Source: a virus | IMG/VR virus record: IMGVR_UViG_3300027974_000032 | Span: 1 to 64,000 of that record | Length of the DNA stretch: 64,000 nt | Strand: one strand, 5' to 3' | Shown: in pieces, positions 13,063 to 21,126 of the stretch | Layout: the number at the start of each line of letters is the position of its first letter | Position numbering within the stretch: the stretch's first letter is position 1 | Translations under genes and position numbers: made by a program | Notes under the pieces: generated by a model | Seen by the model: the letters and a program-made list of their open reading frames with translations, nothing else | What the model was told of the DNA's origin: nothing | Database searches by the model: none

Positions 13063-14423
13063 TGGCTGACCCTATTAGATAAATAATAATTTAAATCTTC
13101 TGGAGTTCCAACTCCCCACATTTTTTTAATATCGCTAGTAAAAATTCTTTTATTATCTAAAATTGCTTCATTAAAAACTGGGCAGACATAAAACTCATTA
13201 TTAGTTCTAATATTTTTATCAATCATTTGTTCTGAATACTTAACAAAATCAGAACCATGTTTCCAATAATATATACCAACTGTTGCTATATCACTAATAG
13301 GCTTTTTTTCTGCTACTTCAACAACTAATCCATTATCATCAACCCTAGCATATGACCATTTTGGATGTGTTGATTTAAATGTTGCTATTCCTCCATCTGC
13401 ATTTTTTGTCATTAGGTCATATATAAACTGTCGACTATTCCATTCTACTATTTGATCAGAGTTTGCCATAATAAGCGGACTTTCGCTATCTATATATTCT
13501 TTGGCTAAAAGGCATGTTACTGCAGCCCCCTCAGTAACTCCATCTACCTGAACAATATTGCATTCTGGAGTGATAAGATTTAATAAATAAGACAGATTAT
13601 ATTTTTCGTAGTGCTCTTTTTGTACTATATAGGTATACTTTGCTTTTACCCCAAGAGACTCCACCACAGCCTGAATCATGGGTTTGCCATCTACTTCGAC
13701 CAATGGCTTAGGGAATACGTATCCAGCATCCTTAAAACGGCTTCCAAGCCCAGCCATGGGTATTAGAACATTAAGGCCCTGATCTTTCCAAGTTGCTCCG
13801 CTATATTTTAAAAGACTAATAGCCTTATTAATCTTATCTTCTGTAAGGTCTGTTCTATTCTTAATTTCAATTAGATTTGCCTTGCTATCTCTTGCTGCTA
13901 ATTTCCCAACAAGACTATCTTCAAAAATAACTGTCTCATCTGCAATTACACCAAAGTGTGACATGGCTTGCCAGTACATTTCTGGGTGTGGCTTTGGATT
14001 TTTAACATCTTCATTACTTACAACGTGGTCTACTAAGTTTAAGACTCCTAAACTTTTGAGACAGTCAATAACTGTTTTACTAATGCTGTTACTTGCTACG
14101 GCTATATTAATATTATTATCTTTAATCATAGTAAGCAGTCTAACTAAATCTTTGTCTTCTGGAATATTGGAAAACATTGTGCTTGTTATTTCTTGTTTTA
14201 TTGACCACACACTATCAAACATTTCTTCTGGAAGACCTTTGTATTTATTTAAAAGGCTTAGTTTTGCTTTTGTTGGTAGACCCTCATATATATTTTCTTG
14301 CTCTTCTTTTGTTATAACATAAGATATGTCAAGTGATCTAAGTGCGTCATTGAGTGCATCAAAATGAATTGTTTTGCTATCAACAAGTACCCCATCTAAA
14401 TCAAAAGCAATCAACTTATTCAT
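13059..14423 (-). CDS. Bifunctional HAD phosphatase / sugar nucleotidyltransferase
   Basis: A 454-residue fusion. Residues 1-210 are a HAD hydrolase: FDLDGVLVDS with Asp8 and Asp10, an SNS motif near 115, a Lys and an EDS motif near 165. Residues 215-454 are a nucleotidyltransferase: LIPMAGLGSRF, then FPKPLVEVDGKPMI and an ANSDQIV divalent-metal Asp near 320. It could dephosphorylate one sugar-phosphate and activate another with CTP, UTP or GTP. Flanked by GDPD-like and GT61-like genes, all coupled. Substrate undetermined. Confidence 0.75.
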   Translation of the reverse strand: MNKLIAFDLDGVLVDSKTIHFDALNDALRSLDISYVITKEEQENIYEGLPTKAKLSLLNKYKGLPEEMFDSVWSIKQEITSTMFSNIPEDKDLVRLLTMIKDNNINIAVASNSISKTVIDCLKSLGVLNLVDHVVSNEDVKNPKPHPEMYWQAMSHFGVIADETVIFEDSLVGKLAARDSKANLIEIKNRTDLTEDKINKAISLLKYSGATWKDQGLNVLIPMAGLGSRFKDAGYVFPKPLVEVDGKPMIQAVVESLGVKAKYTYIVQKEHYEKYNLSYLLNLITPECNIVQVDGVTEGAAVTCLLAKEYIDSESPLIMANSDQIVEWNSRQFIYDLMTKNADGGIATFKSTHPKWSYARVDDNGLVVEVAEKKPISDIATVGIYYWKHGSDFVKYSEQMIDKNIRTNNEFYVCPVFNEAILDNKRIFTSDIKKMWGVGTPEDLNYYLSNRVSH

Positions 14424-15417
14424 CTTTGTTCCTTGAGTCTATAAAGTTAAATGCTGGAGTAGACACAATTCTTTTAATTAATGTATCTGCTTCTGTATTT
14501 ATATTTGGAAAACCAAAATAGTTGCAGTTTTTTCTAAAAGCAATTGCATGATAAAAATGATGTTGACCTTCTTCAAACCCAAACCGATTTTCTGTTTTAT
14601 CCATATAGTTTACATGAGAAACATTTGTTATTAGTGTTGTCATTAATTCTATAACTGTGCCACCTGGCTGCATAAACATAACATTTGTCAGTCCACCACC
14701 AGTAATTCCTACTATAGTATCAACTTCATAGAAATAGTTTAACTGATCTTCAAAAGAATCAAAATCTTCTGGGATCACAACCTCAAATCCATTATCAAGA
14801 AAAAAGTTTTCAAGTTTTTCTTCATCATCTATTCTATTATAGGTATTTCTTGTCAGTTTTTTAGAAAACTCTTCTCCATATTGCTTATTCTTATAATTAG
14901 TTAAACCCTTTCTACTCAAATATACTTTTCTAAAAGGCTTAACATCTTGATTTTTAATAAAAGGCATTACATATTTCATCAATATGTTTGATGCATTATG
15001 ATCTACAACCCTCTGGGTTCTTATGTAGAAATTATCAATATTAACGCTGCTACCCTTTGTTAGATCTACCTTTTCATAATTAACATTATGATAATCTAAT
15101 AGTTTAAAGCAAAACTCATTTACCTTGTGAGTCACTGGTGTTCTATTTGGAATAGACACATCTATAATAAACAATGTATCAGGATTAAGTTCAAATATAT
15201 GAAAGACCGTTCCTAAAAAATCATGCATACAATGATAAAAACTTATTGGAAGCCTCATGATCATTTTTGTTTGATCTGAATAAAAGGACATACTTTCTTC
15301 ATTAACTGGCTCTAACACACGAAAGTCTGGATTATATCCAACATTCCAAGAATACTTATCCTTGATGAGTTCATAGTCACTATCAGAAGTGGTTATTGTT
15401 TGAATTGTTACTGCCAT
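14416..15417 (-). CDS. GT61-like glycosyltransferase
   Basis: A 333-residue protein whose C-terminal half has the DUF563/GT61 layout: KVYLSRKG near residues 163-170, a NRIDDEEKLENFF segment, GFEVVIPEDF, then VDTIVGITGGGLTNVMFMQPG. GT61 enzymes transfer xylose, GlcNAc or other sugars. The N-terminal half is a less conserved GT-B-like domain. No signal peptide, so it likely acts in the cytosol. It sits between WhiB and the nucleotidyltransferase fusion. Confidence 0.75.
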   Translation of the reverse strand: MAVTIQTITTSDSDYELIKDKYSWNVGYNPDFRVLEPVNEESMSFYSDQTKMIMRLPISFYHCMHDFLGTVFHIFELNPDTLFIIDVSIPNRTPVTHKVNEFCFKLLDYHNVNYEKVDLTKGSSVNIDNFYIRTQRVVDHNASNILMKYVMPFIKNQDVKPFRKVYLSRKGLTNYKNKQYGEEFSKKLTRNTYNRIDDEEKLENFFLDNGFEVVIPEDFDSFEDQLNYFYEVDTIVGITGGGLTNVMFMQPGGTVIELMTTLITNVSHVNYMDKTENRFGFEEGQHHFYHAIAFRKNCNYFGFPNINTEADTLIKRIVSTPAFNFIDSRNKDE

Positions 15418-15701
15418 TATTGCTCCATAGTCATTCTAGTCCAAAAACTTCCCCAGTCTTTTTTATTCCTATGACTATTATACTCCCTTGATATCTCACC
15501 TGACTCTAGGTATACCCCGCCCCAAATACCCCATTCCTTCCCAGTAACTCCAACTGCAAAACAGTTTTTGCTTACTGGACATGAAGAACAAAGTTTATCT
15601 ACGGCTGGCCTCAGAATCTCATCGTCTTCATATTTATCAAAGAATAAGTCTGTGTCATAGTCTAAACAAGAAGATTGATCTTTCCATTCATGTTTAGCCA
15701 T
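15417..15701 (-). CDS. WhiB-family iron-sulfur regulator
   Basis: A 94-residue protein with the four-Cys cluster of WhiB proteins (Cys12, Cys38, Cys41, Cys47; C-x25-C-x2-C-x5-C), the GIWGG turn at 58-62 and a basic tail. WhiB proteins bind a 4Fe-4S cluster and sigma factor region 4 and are confined to actinobacteria and their phages. I chose the ATG at 15701, with GTGGA upstream, over a longer reading because the WhiB homology starts there. It overlaps the upstream gene by eight bases. Confidence 0.85.
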   Translation of the reverse strand: MAKHEWKDQSSCLDYDTDLFFDKYEDDEILRPAVDKLCSSCPVSKNCFAVGVTGKEWGIWGGVYLESGEISREYNSHRNKKDWGSFWTRMTMEQ

Positions 15702-15912
15702 TAGTTTCCACGAACTTACTTGGTATATCCCAACCAGTTCTATTTGCCTCGTATCTAGTCTGAATATGCCATTTGCCATTAACTAGAGCACCATTTGCAG
15801 ATGACCTAGCCTTATCAGATGGGATGGAGTTTACTACTGTCCAACCATCCCAAGATAGTGTCTTATTGTTTTCAACAACTTTTTCCATATGTTCTAATGT
15901 TTTGATAATCAT
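15694..15912 (-). CDS. Hypothetical protein (72 aa)
   Basis: A 72-residue protein with a helical N-terminus and a WDGWTVVNSIPSD...NGALVNGKWHIQTRY beta-rich part. I recall similar short sequences beside WhiB or tail genes in actinophages, but cannot name a family. Its stop overlaps the WhiB start region, implying coupled expression with WhiB. Confidence 0.55.
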   Translation of the reverse strand: MIIKTLEHMEKVVENNKTLSWDGWTVVNSIPSDKARSSANGALVNGKWHIQTRYEANRTGWDIPSKFVETNG

Positions 15913-15921
15913 TTCATTCTC

Positions 15922-16272
15922 CTAGTATCTAAATATTCCGACTTCGACATTATTTAATTGTGCGGTATCGATTAATTTTGAGACTTGCTCACCCTCATTT
16001 GAAAGGAAAGCCATATAGTTAAATGTCTCAATATTTTCAGATATCCACTGTGGTGCAACTTTAAAAAACTTAATCTTTTTACCTCTAGACTTCATCCCTC
16101 TTTCAGAAAGATTTATGAATTCAGAAACCATAGAGTTTATGTTTGCTGGACCAGCAGAATATACATAAAAATATTCATCTTCTATTGGAAGTCCAGAAAG
16201 GGCTACACCCATTGCACGAAGAAATACTTGGTAGTCACTAAAACTACTTGTTCCCTGTACTCCCACTATCAT
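15922..16272 (-). CDS. Rossmann-like (possibly SLOG) protein
   Basis: A 116-residue alpha/beta protein: IVGVQGTSSFSDYQVFLRAM, then YFYVYSAGPANINSMVSEFI, and IKFFKVAPQWI. The alternation of strands with a Gly-rich turn and a late GP resembles small SLOG/LOG nucleotide-binding folds. The ATG at 16272 has GGAG six bases upstream; an upstream in-frame ATG does not. It overlaps the 3' end of the gene at 16244. Function not assigned. Confidence 0.5.
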   Translation of the reverse strand: MIVGVQGTSSFSDYQVFLRAMGVALSGLPIEDEYFYVYSAGPANINSMVSEFINLSERGMKSRGKKIKFFKVAPQWISENIETFNYMAFLSNEGEQVSKLIDTAQLNNVEVGIFRY

Positions 16273-16660
16273 TTTTATCTCCATCTGTTAATTGATCTAT
16301 TATAAAGATCATCTTGTCTAATTCTACCTTACCCATACCCATTGTGTCAACTACACGTGTGCTCTCCTTATTTATCCCGTTCTCATCAAATTCTGCTGTG
16401 TGAAATAGGTTATCCTTAATCCAGTATGCAGATCCCTCCACGATAATAACACGAACATTATGTTTATCTTCATATTTAGTTGCTTGGGTGGAAAGCCTTT
16501 TCTTTGCTGGAGGATGAAGATCTAGCAATGGCTTGACTAAAGAATATATATGACTTTGGCTATATTTTATTTGCCCAGTCTCCCTTTTTGGAATAGGAAA
16601 TCTAAGTCCAATAAAAACAATAGACGCAAAGGTAATAAAAGATCCAAGCAAATATTTCAT
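16244..16660 (-). CDS. Membrane-anchored hypothetical protein
   Basis: A 138-residue protein with an N-terminal membrane span (about residues 3-20), a basic linker (PAKKRLSTQATKYEDKH) and a beta-rich C-terminal domain (VRVIIVEGSAYWIKDNLFHTAEF). AGGGGAG precedes the ATG. The topology suggests a single-pass protein with a domain on one face of the membrane. No named family. Confidence 0.5.
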   Translation of the reverse strand: MKYLLGSFITFASIVFIGLRFPIPKRETGQIKYSQSHIYSLVKPLLDLHPPAKKRLSTQATKYEDKHNVRVIIVEGSAYWIKDNLFHTAEFDENGINKESTRVVDTMGMGKVELDKMIFIIDQLTDGDKNDSGSTGNK

Positions 16661-16683
16661 TTTTCTCCCCTGAAACTATTGTA

Positions 16684-17013
16684 CTACCCTTGTTCCATTA
16701 TTCTAATAATTTCCTTTAGACTAAATTGCATACCTTTATCTAATCTTAAAACCTCAGACTTATCTATAGCCTTTTGTGTTAGTTTAACCATAGGATTTTT
16801 GTCTGTTACATCCATATCAATATATCCAAGGCTCCAAAGAGACATAACGTCTTGATGAAAATATGAAAAGAATTCATTATGTAGTTCTGGGTTTACCTCT
16901 TCTAACTTATTAGTAAAGTTATATAGGGGTTCTCCTGTCTCCATATCAATACCACAAGCCTCTAGCGCTCCCGCAAGAATTAGTTCCTCAATTATCTTAT
17001 CTTCTTCATTCAT
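16684..17013 (-). CDS. Hypothetical protein (109 aa)
   Basis: A 109-residue acidic, helical protein (MNEEDKIIEELILAG...). It overlaps the start of the thioredoxin-like gene by eight bases (its ATG lies within the thioredoxin 3' end), so the pair is coupled. No Cys motifs beyond one residue and no recognised domain. Confidence 0.5.
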   Translation of the reverse strand: MNEEDKIIEELILAGALEACGIDMETGEPLYNFTNKLEEVNPELHNEFFSYFHQDVMSLWSLGYIDMDVTDKNPMVKLTQKAIDKSEVLRLDKGMQFSLKEIIRIMEQG

Positions 17014-17257
17014 TTACAAACTCCAAAAATTGTTCACGAGTTTTGGCACCATTCATCCGCTTAACCTCTATACCATCATTAATCAAAACGTAGGTGGGAA
17101 CAGATTTGATGCCAAATTTTTCTATTAGTTCAAGTTCTGTATCTGCATCAACAAATATAAAATCAACCAACCCCTCACGCTTAAGTTCATCGGCAACTGG
17201 CTTTGTCCTTTGACATGGATTACACCAATCTGCTGTAAAATAAAGTACATGCTTCAT
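17006..17257 (-). CDS. Thioredoxin / glutaredoxin-like protein
   Basis: An 83-residue minimal thioredoxin fold with ADWCNPC (Cys12, Cys15) and a cis-Pro in SVPTYV near residue 54. It lacks the N-terminal strand/helix of full thioredoxin, as do many phage redoxins. It can reduce disulfides, for example for a ribonucleotide reductase, although none is in this window. It is coupled to the secreted nuclease gene upstream. Confidence 0.8.
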   Translation of the reverse strand: MKHVLYFTADWCNPCQRTKPVADELKREGLVDFIFVDADTELELIEKFGIKSVPTYVLINDGIEVKRMNGAKTREQFLEFVNE

Positions 17258-17895
17258 TTAACTAATACTACACTAAACTTGGTGTTTTTGCAAGACTTCA
17301 AACCTGTGGCAATAAAGTTTTTTTCAGTTTTATCTACAGACAAACTCCATCTAACTTTAATTGAAACCCAATTTACTAAGTACTCACAAGCATAGGCTTT
17401 ATTTGTTGGCATCCATTCTGCTGGATCTTGGTCAGACTTAGATCTATTTGAACCACCAGTTACAGCAATTAAGTGACGAGGATCTGTTTGGTCATTAGCA
17501 TACATCTCCTTCTTTGCTGCATCCCAAGCAGATGCACCAGAGTCCCAAGCCTCTGCAAGTGGAACCATATGATCTACATCTAGTTTCCCTGCTTCTGTAA
17601 CCACAATATTATCATAGATGCTTAGCCATTGCCCACCCTTAATTACACAGCCTTTTTCAACTACAGGCTTCTTAACTGCCTCAGCAATAATTACTGCCTT
17701 GCGTGAGTCACAACCATTTCCAGCACCTGTCCAGTGCTTAAATAGTGTACGCTTATATCCTGTACGAACCTCATCTGCTACTTTAAGAGTATTCAAAGCA
17801 GTTGTAGCATCCTTATATGATACTGTACTTGCTGCTTGAGCAGCACTTGCAACCATAGAAATACTAATGATTGCGGTTAATAATAGTTTACGCAT
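17254..17895 (-). CDS. Secreted HNH (DUF1524-like) nuclease
   Basis: A 213-residue protein with a signal peptide (MRKLLLTAIISISMVASAAQA) and an extracellular HNH domain: LDVDHMVPLAEAWDSGA near residues 118-134 (the D-H pair), then NRSKSDQDPAEWMP with Asn and surrounding acidic residues. This is the layout of secreted actinobacterial DUF1524 nucleases, which degrade DNA or RNA outside the cell. The ATG at 17895 follows GGGGGAG. Might recycle nucleotides or act on competing DNA at lysis. Confidence 0.75.
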   Translation of the reverse strand: MRKLLLTAIISISMVASAAQAASTVSYKDATTALNTLKVADEVRTGYKRTLFKHWTGAGNGCDSRKAVIIAEAVKKPVVEKGCVIKGGQWLSIYDNIVVTEAGKLDVDHMVPLAEAWDSGASAWDAAKKEMYANDQTDPRHLIAVTGGSNRSKSDQDPAEWMPTNKAYACEYLVNWVSIKVRWSLSVDKTEKNFIATGLKSCKNTKFSVVLVK

Positions 17896-18097
17896 TCTTT
17901 CTCCCCCAATTAATTTTATCCCAAATTCTTTCATGCCAATAATAAATTCCAACCTTAACAATTGTTTCCCACATTGCAATTAGAGCAGAAAGACTTCCTT
18001 TTCCAGTAATAGCATAGGCAACCAAAAAAGATGATAATGTACCAAAAATACGATAACTTAATGACTTCGTAAATGATCTTTGTTTAGTTACTTTCAT
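17888..18097 (-). CDS. DUF2061-like membrane protein
   Basis: A 69-residue protein with two hydrophobic spans and the DUF2061 pattern: a basic N-terminus (KQRSFTKSLSYR), YAITG in the first loop and YYWHERIWDKI at the end. One of three such genes here (also 18094-18297 and 22182-22382). Coupled to its neighbours by short overlaps. Family function unknown. Confidence 0.7.
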   Translation of the reverse strand: MKVTKQRSFTKSLSYRIFGTLSSFLVAYAITGKGSLSALIAMWETIVKVGIYYWHERIWDKINWGRKNA

Positions 18098-18297
18098 TCT
18101 CTACCCCATGACGTTTTGTTCCATGCTCTTTCATGAACATAATAAAGTATAAAGTTTATGCCATTTGTTAAAAGAGTTCCAACCCAGGCTACTTTGATCT
18201 CACCACTAACAATATAGATTGATATAAAAGTTGTTATAAGTGCTATAACTCTCCATGTTAATGATTTTATTAATGATCTTTTTTTATTTACGTTCAT
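18094..18297 (-). CDS. DUF2061-like membrane protein (second copy)
   Basis: A 67-residue relative of the gene at 17888: KKRSLIKSLTWR, YIVSGE, and YYVHERAWNKTSWGRE. I took the ATG at 18297; an in-frame TTG at 18309 is possible. Its stop overlaps the start of the downstream copy (ATGA). The two are tandem duplicates. Confidence 0.7.
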   Translation of the reverse strand: MNVNKKRSLIKSLTWRVIALITTFISIYIVSGEIKVAWVGTLLTNGINFILYYVHERAWNKTSWGRE

Positions 18298-18427
18298 TTT
18301 TGTCGCCAAACATTATTCGCTCTTCTGCTTCATTCATTTTCTTGCCAGACTCTTCAATATAACTAAATGCTGAAACACTTATTTTTTTTATAAAATTAAA
18401 TATAATAATAAATACTTTATTCATCAT
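18284..18427 (-). CDS. Small hydrophobic-amphipathic protein (47 aa)
   Basis: A 47-residue protein: a hydrophobic N-terminus (residues 4-14), a basic helix and a charged C-terminal tail with MNEAEERIMFGDKNERK. It starts with two adjacent ATGs after AAAGGAAAA. It overlaps the downstream DUF2061 gene by 14 bases and the upstream methylase-fold gene by four bases. Unknown role; probably a membrane-associated mini-protein in the DUF2061 operon. Confidence 0.5.
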   Translation of the reverse strand: MMNKVFIIIFNFIKKISVSAFSYIEESGKKMNEAEERIMFGDKNERK

Positions 18428-19158
18428 TTTTCCTTTCCAGAAATCACAAGTGTTGGTTGCTGAACCCTGTTTTTTAAAACAAAGTCCATTATATCACTTA
18501 ACTTTCCTTCCATCATAAACTCATCTTGTGTTGTTAAGTTGCTCAAAAGAGTCATCTCTTTTTCTGCACCCAAATGATACAGTAACTCTTTAAAAAATAT
18601 ATCCTGTATCTCATGATGATAAAATATTACTGATGGATATTGACTATTTTTTATATTTTCGTATATATATTTTTTGTTCTTATCATAAAAGATCATTCCA
18701 TAAAAAGAAAATGATTGACCATAGTAAAATTTAGAATAAGATAGTGAGTCAATTACTGAGGATGGGCCTGGTAAAATTTTGTATTTAATACCTTTTGATA
18801 TGGCTAACTGCCTAATTGTATCAAATGGATCTTGAACAATTGCACTTCCCTCATCAGATAAGCACAAAACAGTTTCATTTAAAGAAATATGCCTCATTAC
18901 CTCATCAGACATTCTTTGTCCGCTATTGTTGACACCCTTTAAATCATGAGTTATACCATTTGTCATAAAATCTCTTGGAGAAAAACTAACTATCTCTCCA
19001 GTAAAGTTTAACTCATAGCGATCAATTATTTCTTTTATGGTTTCTTCATTTTCAACAGCAAGAACTTCTGCTTTTTCAATATGATTGACTAAATTATATG
19101 TTAAGTCGTCTAGGTTACCTATTGGCATTGTTCCAAATATTAGTTTTGCATTACTCAC
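18424..19158 (-). CDS. Divergent RsmI-like methylase-fold protein
   Basis: A 244-residue protein with the tetrapyrrole-methylase layout: an initial GTMPIGNLDDLTY (compare GTPIGNLxD of RsmI), LCLSDEGSAIVQDP near residues 97-110 and LPGPSSVIDSLSYS near 128-141. A DEGS replaces the usual DAGTP loop. It is more divergent than 8263-9015. It is coupled upstream to the APS kinase fusion. Could be an RNA methyltransferase or a repurposed SAM-binding protein. Confidence 0.65.
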   Translation of the reverse strand: MSNAKLIFGTMPIGNLDDLTYNLVNHIEKAEVLAVENEETIKEIIDRYELNFTGEIVSFSPRDFMTNGITHDLKGVNNSGQRMSDEVMRHISLNETVLCLSDEGSAIVQDPFDTIRQLAISKGIKYKILPGPSSVIDSLSYSKFYYGQSFSFYGMIFYDKNKKYIYENIKNSQYPSVIFYHHEIQDIFFKELLYHLGAEKEMTLLSNLTTQDEFMMEGKLSDIMDFVLKNRVQQPTLVISGKEK

Positions 19159-19916
19159 AGTCCTAGTTCCTTGCGTTTTTCAGTTGCAGATATAGCATGT
19201 ATCTCTGCACCCAAATCAACCTGCTCAATCTTATAACCGACATCACGACCATATACAATGTTAGTGATATTAGGAAGTCTTAATACTAGTGCACCATCCA
19301 TAAATTCATCCTTGGCAATGTACTCTTTAACCTGATCAAACTTAAGTGGATCTTTCTCACTTGTATTATAAGTGTTACGGACTCCAAGAAGGACTTGATC
19401 TGTTCTCTTCCCCGCCTCTTTGTAAAGTGCGTGATGGCCTTCGTGCCATGGTTGATATCTACCAAGCATAAGAGTTGTTGGTGCTGACCAATCATGGAGA
19501 TTAAACTTGTCTATAATATGTGATGACTTCTCTACTGCACCAAGATTATGACTAATAAAAGATACATCAGGACTCTCTGGACGCTCAAACATCTTATTTG
19601 TGTCTTCAAAACGGCCCTCTGCAATGGTATCCATAAATACTAAAATATCTGGCTTTCCAAATGCTGCACGAGTCAATTCTGTTGGACATACAAAATCTAC
19701 AATTACTGGAGCAACACCTTGCTTAGCAATTAGTCTTGCCATCTCACCCATACGACGTGCTTGCTCAATTCTATCTTCTGATGTAAAGCCTAGATCTGAG
19801 TTAACAGTTGCACGAACTTCATCTGCGTTAAGATGAATAGCATTAATGCGTTCCTTAAGTGTTTTTGCAAGTTCAGTTTTCCCTGATCCTGGAAGCCCAA
19901 TAATTTGTATAATCAT
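19155..19916 (-). CDS. APS kinase / nucleotidyltransferase fusion
   Basis: A 253-residue fusion. Residues 1-145 match adenylylsulfate kinase: Walker A GLPGSGKT at 7-14, LNADEVR near 33-39, then DLGFTSEDRIEQARRMGEMA and VDFVCPT as in CysC. Residues 150-253 are a HxGH-superfamily nucleotidyltransferase: GRYQPWHEGH, and ISATEKR near the C-terminus. NadM-like NMN adenylyltransferases and ATP sulfurylase share this superfamily. The kinase would make PAPS, the sulfate donor needed by the sulfotransferase-like proteins. The NTase substrate is unresolved. Confidence 0.75.
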   Translation of the reverse strand: MIIQIIGLPGSGKTELAKTLKERINAIHLNADEVRATVNSDLGFTSEDRIEQARRMGEMARLIAKQGVAPVIVDFVCPTELTRAAFGKPDILVFMDTIAEGRFEDTNKMFERPESPDVSFISHNLGAVEKSSHIIDKFNLHDWSAPTTLMLGRYQPWHEGHHALYKEAGKRTDQVLLGVRNTYNTSEKDPLKFDQVKEYIAKDEFMDGALVLRLPNITNIVYGRDVGYKIEQVDLGAEIHAISATEKRKELGL

Positions 19917-19918
19917 TT

Positions 19919-20500
19919 TTATTCTCCTATGTATTGTTCTGGTACTATATCAATAATCATATGAATTCTATCCTCATGACTATTATTTGTTACGTAGTGG
20001 ACTTTGCTATTATTAATTTCCCAGCACTCTCCAACTTTCATATTAATACTTTCTTCATCAACGTGAAACATAACATCTTTATTTGTTTTTAATGGGATAT
20101 GGTGTCTTCTTACTATTCCCAAATATTTTGATTCGTCTGCGTGTGGAATAATATCACTATCTGGAAGTAGTTTAACTATCATGGCAAGCGATGCTTTTCC
20201 ATTATGAACAACCTCAAGGTCTTTCATTATTTTATCTGCAATAGATAAAACATGCACACTATTTGCTAAAGGGAATACTGCCAACTTTTCATGTGGTTCC
20301 CATCCTGGCTTAAAAGATCTTAAATAGTATGTATTTGTATTCATATGAACACTATTTGGCTGATTTTGTCTAGATGTATCAAGTCTCCACTCAGTTGTAA
20401 ACTTGCCTACTATTTCTGACAACTCTGATACATCATAGGACCTTATAAGATTAAAGTTAAAATCCTCATTTAATTTGTTGTATGCATTCATACTAATCAT
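19919..20500 (-). CDS. Aspartyl/asparaginyl beta-hydroxylase-like oxygenase
   Basis: A 193-residue protein with the Asp/Asn beta-hydroxylase layout: IIPHADESKYLGIVRRHHIPL, where HAD supplies part of the metal site and RRHH the 2OG-binding Arg/His, then MKVGECWEINNSKVHYVTN with the distal His, and RIHMIIDI. This is a 2OG-related hydroxylase subgroup also found in phages. It overlaps the sulfotransferase-like gene by eight bases. Confidence 0.75.
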   Translation of the reverse strand: MISMNAYNKLNEDFNFNLIRSYDVSELSEIVGKFTTEWRLDTSRQNQPNSVHMNTNTYYLRSFKPGWEPHEKLAVFPLANSVHVLSIADKIMKDLEVVHNGKASLAMIVKLLPDSDIIPHADESKYLGIVRRHHIPLKTNKDVMFHVDEESINMKVGECWEINNSKVHYVTNNSHEDRIHMIIDIVPEQYIGE

Positions 20501-21125
20501 TATACCCTAAAGCCCTAAACTCCCAAGACCAATCATGGGCAATCATATCTAAATAAACAGTTGAAAAAACATCTTTATAATTTATGCCTTTGGGCCTATA
20601 GGCTTTTTCATTAGCAGTTACATTAATGGTTGGCAAACCATGCAATGGAAGAATTCTATTAATCTCTTGCTCAAGACCTTTTTCATGCCTCAATATATCT
20701 GTTACTGCTATCTCTCCATTGACCGTATAGATATCCTTTGTACTTTTCATCCAAGGTCCATTGCTAAACTGATTATTAAAATAGTAATCAACTAGCCTAT
20801 CTTGCTCTAGTTTGCTAAGTGAATTCCAATGAACATTTATTATTTCAGATCTAAAGAAAAAATCAGAAAGAACCATTTCGTATGGATGTCTAACTATCGT
20901 ATAAGACTTTACACCAGATAAATCAAGTTCTTGATTTGCCTCGAGCCATGTTGTATGATTAACAAACTTTCCAAAGTTTCTTGGTCTATGCTCTTTATTG
21001 GGTGGATTGATCAAGGTAACAACTGCAGAGTCTGGTAAAATTTTTGATAACTCTACCTCAAGAGAAGTACTACCAACTTTCATATTTTTGATTAACAGAA
21101 AGTTATGGTCTTTAGAAAAGATCAT
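20493..21125 (-). CDS. Sulfotransferase family-2-like protein
   Basis: A 210-residue protein: LLIKNMKVGSTSLE at residues 10-23 matches the K-x-G-x-x-S phosphosulfate loop of carbohydrate sulfotransferases (compare H-I-P-K-T-G-G-T-S), and YTIVRHPYEMVLSDFF near 78-93 supplies the Arg and Ser of the 3'-phosphate site (VRHPYER..S pattern). This subtype usually sulfates glycans or polysaccharides. Adjacent to the Asp-hydroxylase-like gene and close to the APS kinase fusion. Confidence 0.75.
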   Translation of the reverse strand: MIFSKDHNFLLIKNMKVGSTSLEVELSKILPDSAVVTLINPPNKEHRPRNFGKFVNHTTWLEANQELDLSGVKSYTIVRHPYEMVLSDFFFRSEIINVHWNSLSKLEQDRLVDYYFNNQFSNGPWMKSTKDIYTVNGEIAVTDILRHEKGLEQEINRILPLHGLPTINVTANEKAYRPKGINYKDVFSTVYLDMIAHDWSWEFRALGYND

Positions 21126-21126
21126 T

